This document shows, one piece after another, positions 1-4,741 of a stretch of 6,506 nucleotides of DNA (positions are counted from its first letter, which is position 1; each line of letters starts with the position of its first letter). The stretch is from positions 1 to 6,506 of the forward strand of contig VYDC01000251.1 of the NCBI GenBank assembly GCA_009843585.1. Reading direction: 5' to 3'. This DNA comes from Chloroflexota bacterium (GTDB taxonomy: Bacteria; Chloroflexota; Dehalococcoidia; UBA2979). The notes under the pieces were generated by a model, which was not told where the DNA came from, did not search any database, and saw only the letters and a list, made by a program, of their open reading frames with translations. A program made the translations under genes and the position numbers.

Positions 1-43
1 CCCCGGCATCGCGTCGGCCGGCGCGGTCACGCACCCCGGCGGC

Positions 44-49
44 TACACT
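44..49 (+). promoter_or_regulatory. Possible -10 box for the tRNA-Gly gene
   Basis: The hexamer TACACT keeps the most conserved -10 positions (T1, A2, T6) and lies about 46 bp before the mature 5' end of the tRNA. That would leave a 5' leader of roughly 40 nt to be removed by RNase P. No convincing -35 box sits at the usual spacing. A second candidate, TATCGG, begins at 51. The stretch before it (1-43) shows no gene. Confidence 0.25.
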
Positions 50-95
50 CTATCGGAGCGGTCGCGGGCCGAGGCGGCCGGCCCGCGGCGGTCGG

Positions 96-171
96 GCGGG
101 GGTAGCTCAGCTGGCAGAGCATCTGCCTTCCAAGCAGAAGGTCGCGGGTTCGAGACCCGTCCCCCGCTCCA
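96..171 (+). tRNA. tRNA-Gly, anticodon TCC
   Basis: This is a complete 76-nt cloverleaf. The acceptor stem GCGGGGG (96-102) pairs perfectly with CCCCCGC (161-167). The D arm is GCTC/GAGC with a GG-containing loop. The anticodon stem TCTGC (122-126) pairs with GCAGA (134-138) around loop CTTCCAA, placing anticodon TCC at 129-131 after the conserved U33. A five-base variable loop follows. The T stem GCGGG/CCCGT has one G-U pair and the loop TTCGAGA. The discriminator base is T, as is common for bacterial tRNA-Gly, and the terminal CCA is encoded in the DNA (169-171). It would read GGA and GGG codons. No other tRNA is adjacent, so it appears to be a single-gene unit. Confidence 0.97.
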
Positions 172-182
172 CTCCCTGACGC

Positions 183-209
183 CGGGGCGTTCCGCTGAGC
201 GGAGCCCCG
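183..209 (+). terminator. Hairpin after tRNA-Gly, probable terminator or 3' processing structure
   Basis: CGGGGC (183-188) pairs with GCCCCG (204-209), and TCCGC (191-195) pairs with GCGGA (199-203) around a TGA loop. A two-base GT bulge (189-190) separates the stems, giving 11 base pairs in all. It starts 12 nt after the tRNA CCA, where a tRNA terminator is expected. No run of T follows, so it is not a classical intrinsic terminator. In such GC-rich genomes hairpins without a U-tract may still stop transcription or mark the 3' end. Confidence 0.5.
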
Positions 210-233
210 AGGCCCGCGCGACTCGCGATGCCC

Positions 234-260
234 GGCGCGCGCGCTTCACGGGCGCGCGCC
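234..260. repeat. Perfect 9-bp inverted repeat of alternating GC
   Basis: GGCGCGCGC (234-242) and GCGCGCGCC (252-260) are exact reverse complements around a 9-nt centre. The repeat lies between the tRNA and the convergent 3' end of the membrane protein gene, about 100 bp beyond that gene's stop. It could act as a transcription barrier. Alternating purine-pyrimidine GC is common by chance at this base composition, so a role is uncertain. Confidence 0.3.
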
Positions 261-319
261 CCGATCGCTCGCGCCGATCACGCTGCCCACCCCGCGGCGG
301 CGCTCCGCCCGCGCTCCCG

Positions 320-337
320 GCGCCGATCGCTCGGCGC
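320..337 (-). terminator. Possible terminator hairpin for the 360-1049 gene
   Basis: GCGCCGA (320-326) and TCGGCGC (331-337) are perfect complements with a four-base loop. On the minus strand the structure lies about 22 nt beyond the TAG stop of the membrane-anchored protein gene, which is the expected position. No U-rich tail follows, so it is only a candidate. Confidence 0.35.
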
Positions 338-359
338 TCCGGGCGAGGGGTGCCGGCGT

Positions 360-1049
360 CTATCGGGGCAGGTTGAGGAAGGCGCGGATGACCGGGTGCT
401 CGCGCACCTCGGCGCGGCTCCGGGCCGGCGATCCGGGCGCGACGTCCTCGCCGTAGAACCCGGCAAACCAGAGCAGGAGGTTCGAGTTCCAGTAGACGAA
501 GCCGTTCGGCGGCTCGCAGCCGGCGAGGAGCGGCTCGGCGCGCTGATCCGTCCGCCACTCGTCCCGCCGCGCCTCGCTGTCCGGGTAGACCCACAGCACC
601 CAGACGGCGAAGCGCCCGCTCTCCTCGTCTCCCGCGACGACGAAGGGCAGACCCTCCACCGCGGTCCCCGGGCAGGCGGAGCCGGCATCGTAGAGATCGG
701 TGGGTACGACGCCGCCCGGCGCCAGCGCGTCGTGGAGGTCGGAGAGCGAGTACGGGACGCCCTCCGCGCTCGGCGGCTCCGGCGTCGCCGTCGCCGTCGG
801 CGCGGGCGTCGGCGTCGCGGTCCGTGCGGGTGTCGGCGTCGCGGTGGGTGCGGGCGTGGCCGGAGGCGCGGTGGGCGTCGGGGTGGCGGCGGCGACACGA
901 GTTGCCGCGGGCGTTGCGGCCACGGTGACCGGCGGTGCCCCCTCCTCGTCACCGCCGAACCGGAAGGCGATGACGGTGAGCACGATCGACACCGCGAGCA
1001 GCGGGAGCGCCACGAAGACGAAGAAGCCCGTGGGCGAGAGCGCTCTCAT
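360..1049 (-). CDS. Membrane-anchored protein with Pro/Thr-rich stalk and unknown extracytoplasmic domain
   Basis: The predicted protein has 229 residues and an unknown function. The order is a short positively charged N terminus, one hydrophobic segment at about residues 8-29 (signal anchor), and an acidic patch FGGDEE. A low-complexity Ala/Thr/Pro linker runs from about 38 to 93 and includes two consecutive eight-residue units of the form TPTPAxTA. A folded C-terminal domain spans about 95-229. That domain is rich in aromatic residues (FAVWVLWVYP near 147-156; FVYWNSNLLLWF near 184-195). It has two cysteines, C126 and C178, which could form a disulfide outside the membrane. There is no lipobox. 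The start was chosen at the ATG at 1049 because GGGGAGGAG (1055-1063) lies five bases upstream. The reading frame also stays open to 1091, but that adds a Pro/Arg-rich extension without a comparable ribosome site. Such Thr/Pro stalks are frequent in Chloroflexota surface proteins. Being a gene is well supported; any function is not. Confidence 0.8.
   Translation of the reverse strand: MRALSPTGFFVFVALPLLAVSIVLTVIAFRFGGDEEGAPPVTVAATPAATRVAAATPTPTAPPATPAPTATPTPARTATPTPAPTATATPEPPSAEGVPYSLSDLHDALAPGGVVPTDLYDAGSACPGTAVEGLPFVVAGDEESGRFAVWVLWVYPDSEARRDEWRTDQRAEPLLAGCEPPNGFVYWNSNLLLWFAGFYGEDVAPGSPARSRAEVREHPVIRAFLNLPR
802..849. repeat. Two-copy 24-bp tandem repeat inside the stalk-coding region
   Basis: Two imperfect 24-bp copies (802-825 and 826-849) begin GCGGG(C/T)GTCGGCGTCGCGGT, and a partial third begins at 850. 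The period equals eight codons and matches the TPTPAxTA units of the minus-strand protein. The repeat is therefore the DNA of the protein stalk. Such repeats can gain or lose units by slippage, which would alter stalk length without a frameshift. Confidence 0.6.
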
Positions 1050-1054
1050 CACCG

Positions 1055-1063
1055 CTCCTCCCC
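1055..1063 (-). promoter_or_regulatory. Strong Shine-Dalgarno site of the stalk protein gene
   Basis: On the minus strand GGGGAGGAG lies five bases before the ATG at 1049. It fixes the start at that ATG rather than at the in-frame codon 42 bases further upstream. Confidence 0.75.
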
Positions 1064-1210
1064 GGCGCGGCGGACCGGCCGCGCCGTCCACCGCATCCGC
1101 GCGTCTCGGGGCCCCGCCGGCCCGCCTGCGATGGTACGCCCCCCGGCCGCGAACAGCGCCACCCGGCTGCCCGTCGCTCCTTATGTCTGCTCAAGGGCGG
1201 CGCGCGCAGC

Positions 1211-1225
1211 GGGCGACGCTCGCCC
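1211..1225. promoter_or_regulatory. Inverted repeat upstream of the GMC gene, possible operator
   Basis: GGGCGA (1211-1216) and TCGCCC (1220-1225) are exact complements around CGC. The repeat lies about 32 bp before the probable GMC start, where a -35 element would be. It also lies inside the divergent region serving the stalk protein gene. It could be a repressor site or a hairpin. At this GC content a 6-bp arm is only weak evidence. Confidence 0.25.
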
Positions 1226-1240
1226 TCGCGGCGCCCCGCG

Positions 1241-1249
1241 TGCTATCTG
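1241..1249 (+). promoter_or_regulatory. Possible extended -10 box of the GMC gene
   Basis: TGC followed by TATCTG resembles an extended -10 element (TGnTAT). The hexamer ends seven bases before the ATG at 1257, so transcription would begin at or next to the start codon. That fits the absence of any Shine-Dalgarno sequence there. No -35 element was recognised. Confidence 0.3.
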
Positions 1250-1256
1250 AGTGCCG

Positions 1257-2849
1257 ATGACGGGCGCGCCTCACAGGACGATCGCCGACGTGGCGGTGAT
1301 CGGAGCCGGCACCGCCGGCTGCGTTCTCGCCGGCCGGCTCAGCGAGAGAGCCGACCGCCGCGTGCTGCTCATCGAGGCCGGGCCCGACTTCGGCCCGGCC
1401 GACGGCGGCGGATGGCCGGAGGAGATCGCCTCGGATCGCTGGGTCGGCCACGAGACCGCCTACGACTGGGGTTACCTCGCTCCCCTCTCCGGGCGCCCGC
1501 AGCGCTACCTGCGCGGCCGCGTGGTCGGGGGCTCCTCCTCGATCAACGCGCTCGGGATCAACTGGGGCCTCCGCCGCGACTACGACGGCTGGGCGGCGCG
1601 CGGCCTGCCGGGCTGGGACTTCGCGGGGCTGCTGCCGGCCTTCCGCCGGGTCGAGCGGCTGACCGAGGCGGAGGGGACGGGACCGCTCGGCCCCTCCGAT
1701 CCGGAGCGCGGCCGCGACGGCGCGTTGACGGTGACCAGGATCGACCGCCGCACGCCCTACCTGGAGGCGTTCGGCCGGGCTTGCGAGCGGGCGGGGCTGC
1801 CGCTCGTCGACCCGGCCGGCCCGGACGCGCCGGCGGGCTACGGGGCGATGACGAGAAGCGCCGTCGCCGGCCGCCGCGTGCACGCGGCGGCGGCCTATCT
1901 CGATCCCGCGCGCGGCCGCCCCAACCTGGAGATCCGCGCCGGGGCGGAGGTCGAGAGGATCGAGTGGAGCCGGGGACGCGCCCTCGCGCTCGCGCTCCGG
2001 GGGCCGGACGGCGAGGAGGTCGTCGAGGCCGGGCGGGTCGTGCTCGCGGCGGGCGCGATCGGGAGCCCCCTGCTCCTGCAGCGCTCCGGGATCGGACCCC
2101 GGGAACTCCTCAGGCGGGTGCTCGGCGAGGGGAGCGAGCCGCACCACCTGCCGGGCGTCGGGCGCCGGCTTCTGGATCACTACGGCGTGCGCTTCGCCGT
2201 CGCGGCCGCACCGGGGTCCCGGGCCCGACTCGAGGCGGCGGGCGGGCCGCGCCGCGGCTCGGTCACGGCGCGCATCCGGACCGACCCGGCCCTCGACTGC
2301 TACGACGTGACCGTCACCTCGACCCAGGACCTCGACGGGCTGCTGGCGATCGAGCGGCCGCCGGGCGCGGGCGGCGAGGACATGGTCTTCCCGTTCATCG
2401 CCTGGCACGTGCAGCCGGAGAGCGTCGGCCGGGTGGAGATCACGAGCGCCGATCCCGGAGCCCCGCCTCTCATCGACCACGGGTTCGGCGCCGACGCGGA
2501 CATCGAGGCGCTGGCGCGCGCCATCGAGTGGGCCCGCGAGCGCATGGGAGACCCGGAGGTGGCCCCCTGGCTCACCGGCGAGCTCGAGCCCGGCGCCCAC
2601 GTGGCGGGAGCGGCGCTGCGCGCGTGGGTCCGCGACCACCTCCACTTCTACTTCCACGCCGTCGGCACCTGCGCGATGGGACCCGCGGAGGAGGCCGAGG
2701 CGGTCGTGGACGCAACAGGCCGCGTGCGCGGCTTCGAGAACCTCTACGTCGCCGACGCCTCGGTGATGCCCGCGATCCCGCGCGGGATGCTCAACCTGAC
2801 GGTCTACGCCGTCGCGGAGAAGCTCGCCGCGTCGTACGCGGGCTGGTGA
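1257..2849 (+). CDS. GMC-family FAD-dependent oxidoreductase
   Basis: The protein has 530 residues, a normal length for glucose-methanol-choline oxidoreductases. These enzymes oxidise alcohols using FAD in the cytoplasm. The N-terminal dinucleotide fold has GAGTAG (G16, G18, G21), with E40 in LLIEAG for the adenosine ribose. The first GMC signature is at about 87-104 (GRVVGGSSSIN). The second, 266-280, fits the PROSITE pattern fully (GAIGSPLLLQRSGIG). The catalytic His is H467 in HAVGTCAMG. The C-terminal segment ADASVMPAIPRGMLNLTVYA aligns without gaps to choline dehydrogenase-type ends, but the usual catalytic Asn/His position is M511. No signal peptide is seen, so it is cytoplasmic, and the substrate is unknown. 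The start could also be the GTG at 1251, two codons earlier. Neither has a Shine-Dalgarno site; ATG was preferred because of the -10-like box spacing. The gene is divergent from the stalk protein gene and convergent with the hydrolase gene 34 bp away. Confidence 0.93.
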   Translation: MTGAPHRTIADVAVIGAGTAGCVLAGRLSERADRRVLLIEAGPDFGPADGGGWPEEIASDRWVGHETAYDWGYLAPLSGRPQRYLRGRVVGGSSSINALGINWGLRRDYDGWAARGLPGWDFAGLLPAFRRVERLTEAEGTGPLGPSDPERGRDGALTVTRIDRRTPYLEAFGRACERAGLPLVDPAGPDAPAGYGAMTRSAVAGRRVHAAAAYLDPARGRPNLEIRAGAEVERIEWSRGRALALALRGPDGEEVVEAGRVVLAAGAIGSPLLLQRSGIGPRELLRRVLGEGSEPHHLPGVGRRLLDHYGVRFAVAAAPGSRARLEAAGGPRRGSVTARIRTDPALDCYDVTVTSTQDLDGLLAIERPPGAGGEDMVFPFIAWHVQPESVGRVEITSADPGAPPLIDHGFGADADIEALARAIEWARERMGDPEVAPWLTGELEPGAHVAGAALRAWVRDHLHFYFHAVGTCAMGPAEEAEAVVDATGRVRGFENLYVADASVMPAIPRGMLNLTVYAVAEKLAASYAGW

Positions 2850-2869
2850 GCCGCCCGCCTCAGGAGCGC

Positions 2870-2883
2870 GCCGGCGCCCCGGC
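2870..2883. terminator. Small hairpin between convergent genes
   Basis: GCCGG (2870-2874) and CCGGC (2879-2883) pair around CGCC in the 34-bp gap between the convergent stops of the GMC and hydrolase genes. It is the only obvious structure there and could serve as a bidirectional terminator. The five-pair stem without a T-run makes this weak. Confidence 0.25.
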
Positions 2884-3543
2884 CTAGAGGCCCCACGCCT
2901 CGAGCAGCGCCCCGGCGCCGCGCACCCAGCCGAAGCTCTGCTCGATGGCGCGCACGGTCGCCCCGTGCTCGTCGGGCGAGCGCGCGGCGGAGCAGTCCTC
3001 GACCAGCACGACGTCGAAGTCGTGCTGGTAGGCGTCACGGGCCGTCGACTCGACGCACTGGCTCATCACCACCCCGGTCACGAGCACGCTCGTCACGCCC
3101 TCCCGGCGCAGGCGCTCCTCGAGATCGGTGCGCACGAAGGCCGAGTAGCGGCTCTTCGGAGAGAGAAGGTCGCCGGGCTCGGGCGTCAGGTAGAGCTCGG
3201 CCCCCCAGCTCCCCTTGCGGCACGCCGCGGCCGCCCAGAGATCGGCGTCGCCGGGCTCGGGTCCGTCGCCGCGCGGGTACATCTTGCGCTTCATCCGCGC
3301 GTTCGCCGCCGACACGCTCTCGGGCGTCTGCTCCATGACCACCCAGACGACCCGCACGCCGGCCCGCCGGGCCCCGGCGAGGAAGGGCGCGAGCCGGCGC
3401 TCGACCATCTCCCTGTGCGAGCCGTCCGGCCAGCTCGGCGCGCGCACGCCGTCGGGGTGGATGAAGTCGTTCTGGACGTCGACGACGAGCACGGCGCTCG
3501 ACCGCGGCTCCGCGACCTCCGCCGGCAGCTCCGCTCGCTCCAT
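2884..3543 (-). CDS. Isochorismatase-family cysteine hydrolase, RutB-like
   Basis: The protein has 219 residues, typical for this cytoplasmic hydrolase family, which cleaves amide or vinyl-ether bonds through a cysteine. All three triad residues are visible: D22 in VVDVQNDF, K130 in SPKSRYSAF and C163 in SQCVEST. From memory of E. coli RutB (ureidoacrylate amidohydrolase), several landmarks agree in order: KGSW (110-113), PxPGD (121-125), PKxRYSxF (129-136), CVESTxRD (163-170) and FGWV (204-207). This suggests an amidase of the RutB/biuret hydrolase/N-carbamoyl amidase type rather than a true isochorismatase, but the substrate is not determined. The frame is open well upstream, to 3867. That part is Arg/Pro-rich and overlaps the divergent oxygenase gene, so the ATG at 3543 was chosen. 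There is no Shine-Dalgarno site, and a -10-like TATCAT lies six bases upstream. The gene is divergent from the luciferase-like gene. Confidence 0.93.
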   Translation of the reverse strand: MERAELPAEVAEPRSSAVLVVDVQNDFIHPDGVRAPSWPDGSHREMVERRLAPFLAGARRAGVRVVWVVMEQTPESVSAANARMKRKMYPRGDGPEPGDADLWAAAACRKGSWGAELYLTPEPGDLLSPKSRYSAFVRTDLEERLRREGVTSVLVTGVVMSQCVESTARDAYQHDFDVVLVEDCSAARSPDEHGATVRAIEQSFGWVRGAGALLEAWGL

Positions 3544-3549
3544 GCCGGA

Positions 3550-3555
3550 ATGATA
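3550..3555 (-). promoter_or_regulatory. -10 box of the hydrolase gene, suggesting a leaderless transcript
   Basis: On the minus strand TATCAT matches the TATAAT consensus at five of six positions. Only six bases (TCCGGC) separate it from the ATG at 3543. Transcription would then start at or beside the A of ATG, giving a leaderless mRNA. No Shine-Dalgarno sequence competes with this reading. The -35 region is not recognisable. Confidence 0.5.
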
Positions 3556-3594
3556 GACGACGAGGGGCCGGGGTTTGCGCGGCCGTGGAGGCCG

Positions 3595-3603
3595 TGGTAT
3601 CGC
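3595..3603 (+). promoter_or_regulatory. Possible extended -10 box of the luciferase-like gene
   Basis: TGG followed by TATCGC resembles an extended -10 element. It would start transcription about 40 bases before the ATG at 3651. The leader would contain the ribosome site GGGAGGA (3641-3647). It lies about 45 bp from the opposing hydrolase promoter, so the two promoters are back to back. Confidence 0.3.
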
Positions 3604-3640
3604 TCGGGGGCGCCGCGCGCGGGCCCGGCGCCCGCTGGCG

Positions 3641-3647
3641 GGGAGGA
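3641..3647 (+). promoter_or_regulatory. Shine-Dalgarno site of the luciferase-like gene
   Basis: GGGAGGA lies three to four bases before the ATG at 3651. It decides the start against the earlier in-frame ATG at 3585, which has no such site and would overlap the promoter region. Confidence 0.7.
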
Positions 3648-3650
3648 ACG

Positions 3651-4649
3651 ATGAGGCTGGGCATTGGACCGCTCGAGTTCGGCATCCGCGAGGGCGTCGA
3701 GCTGGCGCGCGCGGCGGAGGCGGCTGGCTTCGATTCGGTGTGGAGCTCGCAGCCCTCGGGCTACGTGCGCCTGGCGGCGTACGCCGTGGAGACCGAGCGC
3801 GTCCGGCTCGGGACGGCGGCGATCGTCCAGCCACTCGCCCATCCCGTCGTCCACGCCTCCTCCGCACGCGACCTCGCCGAGCTCTCCGGCGGACGCGCGA
3901 TCATCGGCTACGGCTCGGGGGTCAAGCCGCAGCTCAACCGCTTCTTCGGCATCCACGGCGACCAGGCGGAGCACGCCGCGCCGCGCATGCGCGAGTTCCT
4001 CCAGCTCATCCGCGCGCTGCTCACCTCCGAGGAGCCGGTGCGCTGGGACGGGCGCTTCTTCCAGATGCAGGCCGGGCGCCCGGCCCCGTGCGAGTTCGAG
4101 ATCCCGCTCTACCTCGCCGCGGTGAACCTCCACGCGCTGCGCGCCGCGGGCGACGCCGCCGACGGGCTGATCGGGCACCCCATCAACAGCGTCCCGTACC
4201 TGCGCGACACCGTCCGCCCGGTGATCGAGGAGCGGCTCGCGGCGAGGGGGCGCACGGCCGACGACTTCGACTTCACGAGCGACGTGATCGCGGTGATCGA
4301 CGACGACCCGGCGCGTGCCCGGCGCGACGCAGCCGCCAACCTCGGCTTCTACCTCTCGCCCCGCGTCTTCGACTGCATCTTCGACGCGGCCGGCTGGGAA
4401 CCGGAGAAGAGCCAGGTCCGCGAGGCCTTCCGTCGGGCGACGCTCGACGACGTCGCCGACGCCGTGACCGATCGCATGCTCGAGGTCTCCTGCCTCTACG
4501 GGACGGCCCAGGAGGTGCGCGACCAGCTCGAGCGCTATGAGGGGCTGCTCGACCAGGTCGTGCTCTTCTCACCCCGACAGGCGGACCCGCACGAGCGCCA
4601 CATCGCGAACTACCGCCGCCTCATCGAGACCTTCGCGCGGCCGAACTGA
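3651..4649 (+). CDS. Luciferase-like (LLM class) flavin/F420-dependent oxidoreductase
   Basis: The protein has 332 residues, normal for the bacterial luciferase-like TIM-barrel family. These enzymes use reduced FMN or coenzyme F420 to oxygenate or reduce small molecules in the cytoplasm. Family landmarks are the early barrel segment AAEAAGFDSVW (21-31), TERVRLGTAAI (48-58), and the hallmark DLAELSGGRAIIGYGSG (74-90). IPLYLAAVNLHALRAAGDAADGLI (151-174) is the usual barrel strand with the following helix. The C terminus has YGTAQEVRDQLERYEG (283-298), the common substrate-channel closing helix. Whether FMN or F420 is bound cannot be read here. It lacks RutA's conserved features and is shorter, so it is not RutA. 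The start ATG has GGGAGGA four bases upstream; an in-frame earlier ATG at 3585 lacks one. The gene is divergent from the RutB-like hydrolase and 92 bp ahead of the exporter, so co-transcription with the exporter is possible. Confidence 0.92.
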   Translation: MRLGIGPLEFGIREGVELARAAEAAGFDSVWSSQPSGYVRLAAYAVETERVRLGTAAIVQPLAHPVVHASSARDLAELSGGRAIIGYGSGVKPQLNRFFGIHGDQAEHAAPRMREFLQLIRALLTSEEPVRWDGRFFQMQAGRPAPCEFEIPLYLAAVNLHALRAAGDAADGLIGHPINSVPYLRDTVRPVIEERLAARGRTADDFDFTSDVIAVIDDDPARARRDAAANLGFYLSPRVFDCIFDAAGWEPEKSQVREAFRRATLDDVADAVTDRMLEVSCLYGTAQEVRDQLERYEGLLDQVVLFSPRQADPHERHIANYRRLIETFARPN

Positions 4650-4670
4650 CCGGCCCGGGGGCGGCCCGAT

Positions 4671-4702
4671 GGGGCGTCCCGCCGGGGCGTCCCGCCGGGG
4701 CG
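4671..4702. repeat. 13-bp tandem repeat, about 2.5 copies
   Basis: GGGGCGTCCCGCC occurs twice exactly (4671-4683 and 4684-4696), followed by a partial GGGGCG (4697-4702). It lies in the 92-bp gap between the luciferase-like gene and the exporter gene. Each unit can fold CGGG/CCCG around a short loop. It may be a slippage product or a regulatory element. Confidence 0.7.
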
Positions 4703-4704
4703 CC

Positions 4705-4730
4705 GTGCACGCGGGCGTTCCCCGGTGCAC
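4705..4730. promoter_or_regulatory. Two GTGCAC palindromes 20 bp apart before the exporter gene
   Basis: GTGCAC occurs at 4705-4710 and again at 4725-4730. The second copy is extended to the 8-bp palindrome GGTGCACC (4724-4731). The 20-bp offset is close to two helical turns, so both sites face nearly the same side of the DNA. The second site ends about 11 bases before the exporter ATG. This is the layout expected of a paired operator, but the motif is not assigned to any known regulator. Confidence 0.3.
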
Positions 4731-4741
4731 CATCGGGGGCG

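Noticed and set aside
96..171. tRNA as an integration site for a mobile element
   Set aside because: No integrase gene and no repeated copy of the tRNA 3' end is present in the window.
781..900. Possible CRISPR-like or minisatellite array
   Set aside because: The repeat is fully explained by the Pro/Thr stalk codons of the minus-strand protein. There are no unique spacers.
228..1250. 340-codon plus-strand frame opposite the stalk protein gene
   Set aside because: It contains long Arg/Gly runs and no domain. The opposite strand has a ribosome site, membrane anchor and coherent stalk.
1412..2887. Second plus-strand open frame inside the GMC gene
   Set aside because: The product is nearly all Arg, Gly, Ala and Pro with no domain. 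It is a frame-shifted shadow of the GMC gene.
1191..3038. Very long minus-strand open frame (615 codons) opposite the GMC gene
   Set aside because: It is Arg/Ala/Gly/Pro-rich without any recognisable domain, and lies entirely antisense to a gene with full GMC motifs. Long antisense frames are expected at this GC content.
3544..3867. N-terminal extension of the hydrolase frame
   Set aside because: The added 108 residues are Arg/Pro-rich and unlike the family. They would overlap the divergent luciferase-like gene and its promoter.
3651..4649. Identification of the luciferase-like gene as RutA
   Set aside because: The length and conserved stretches recalled for RutA are absent, and no other rut genes accompany it. 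Only the general LLM family is supported.
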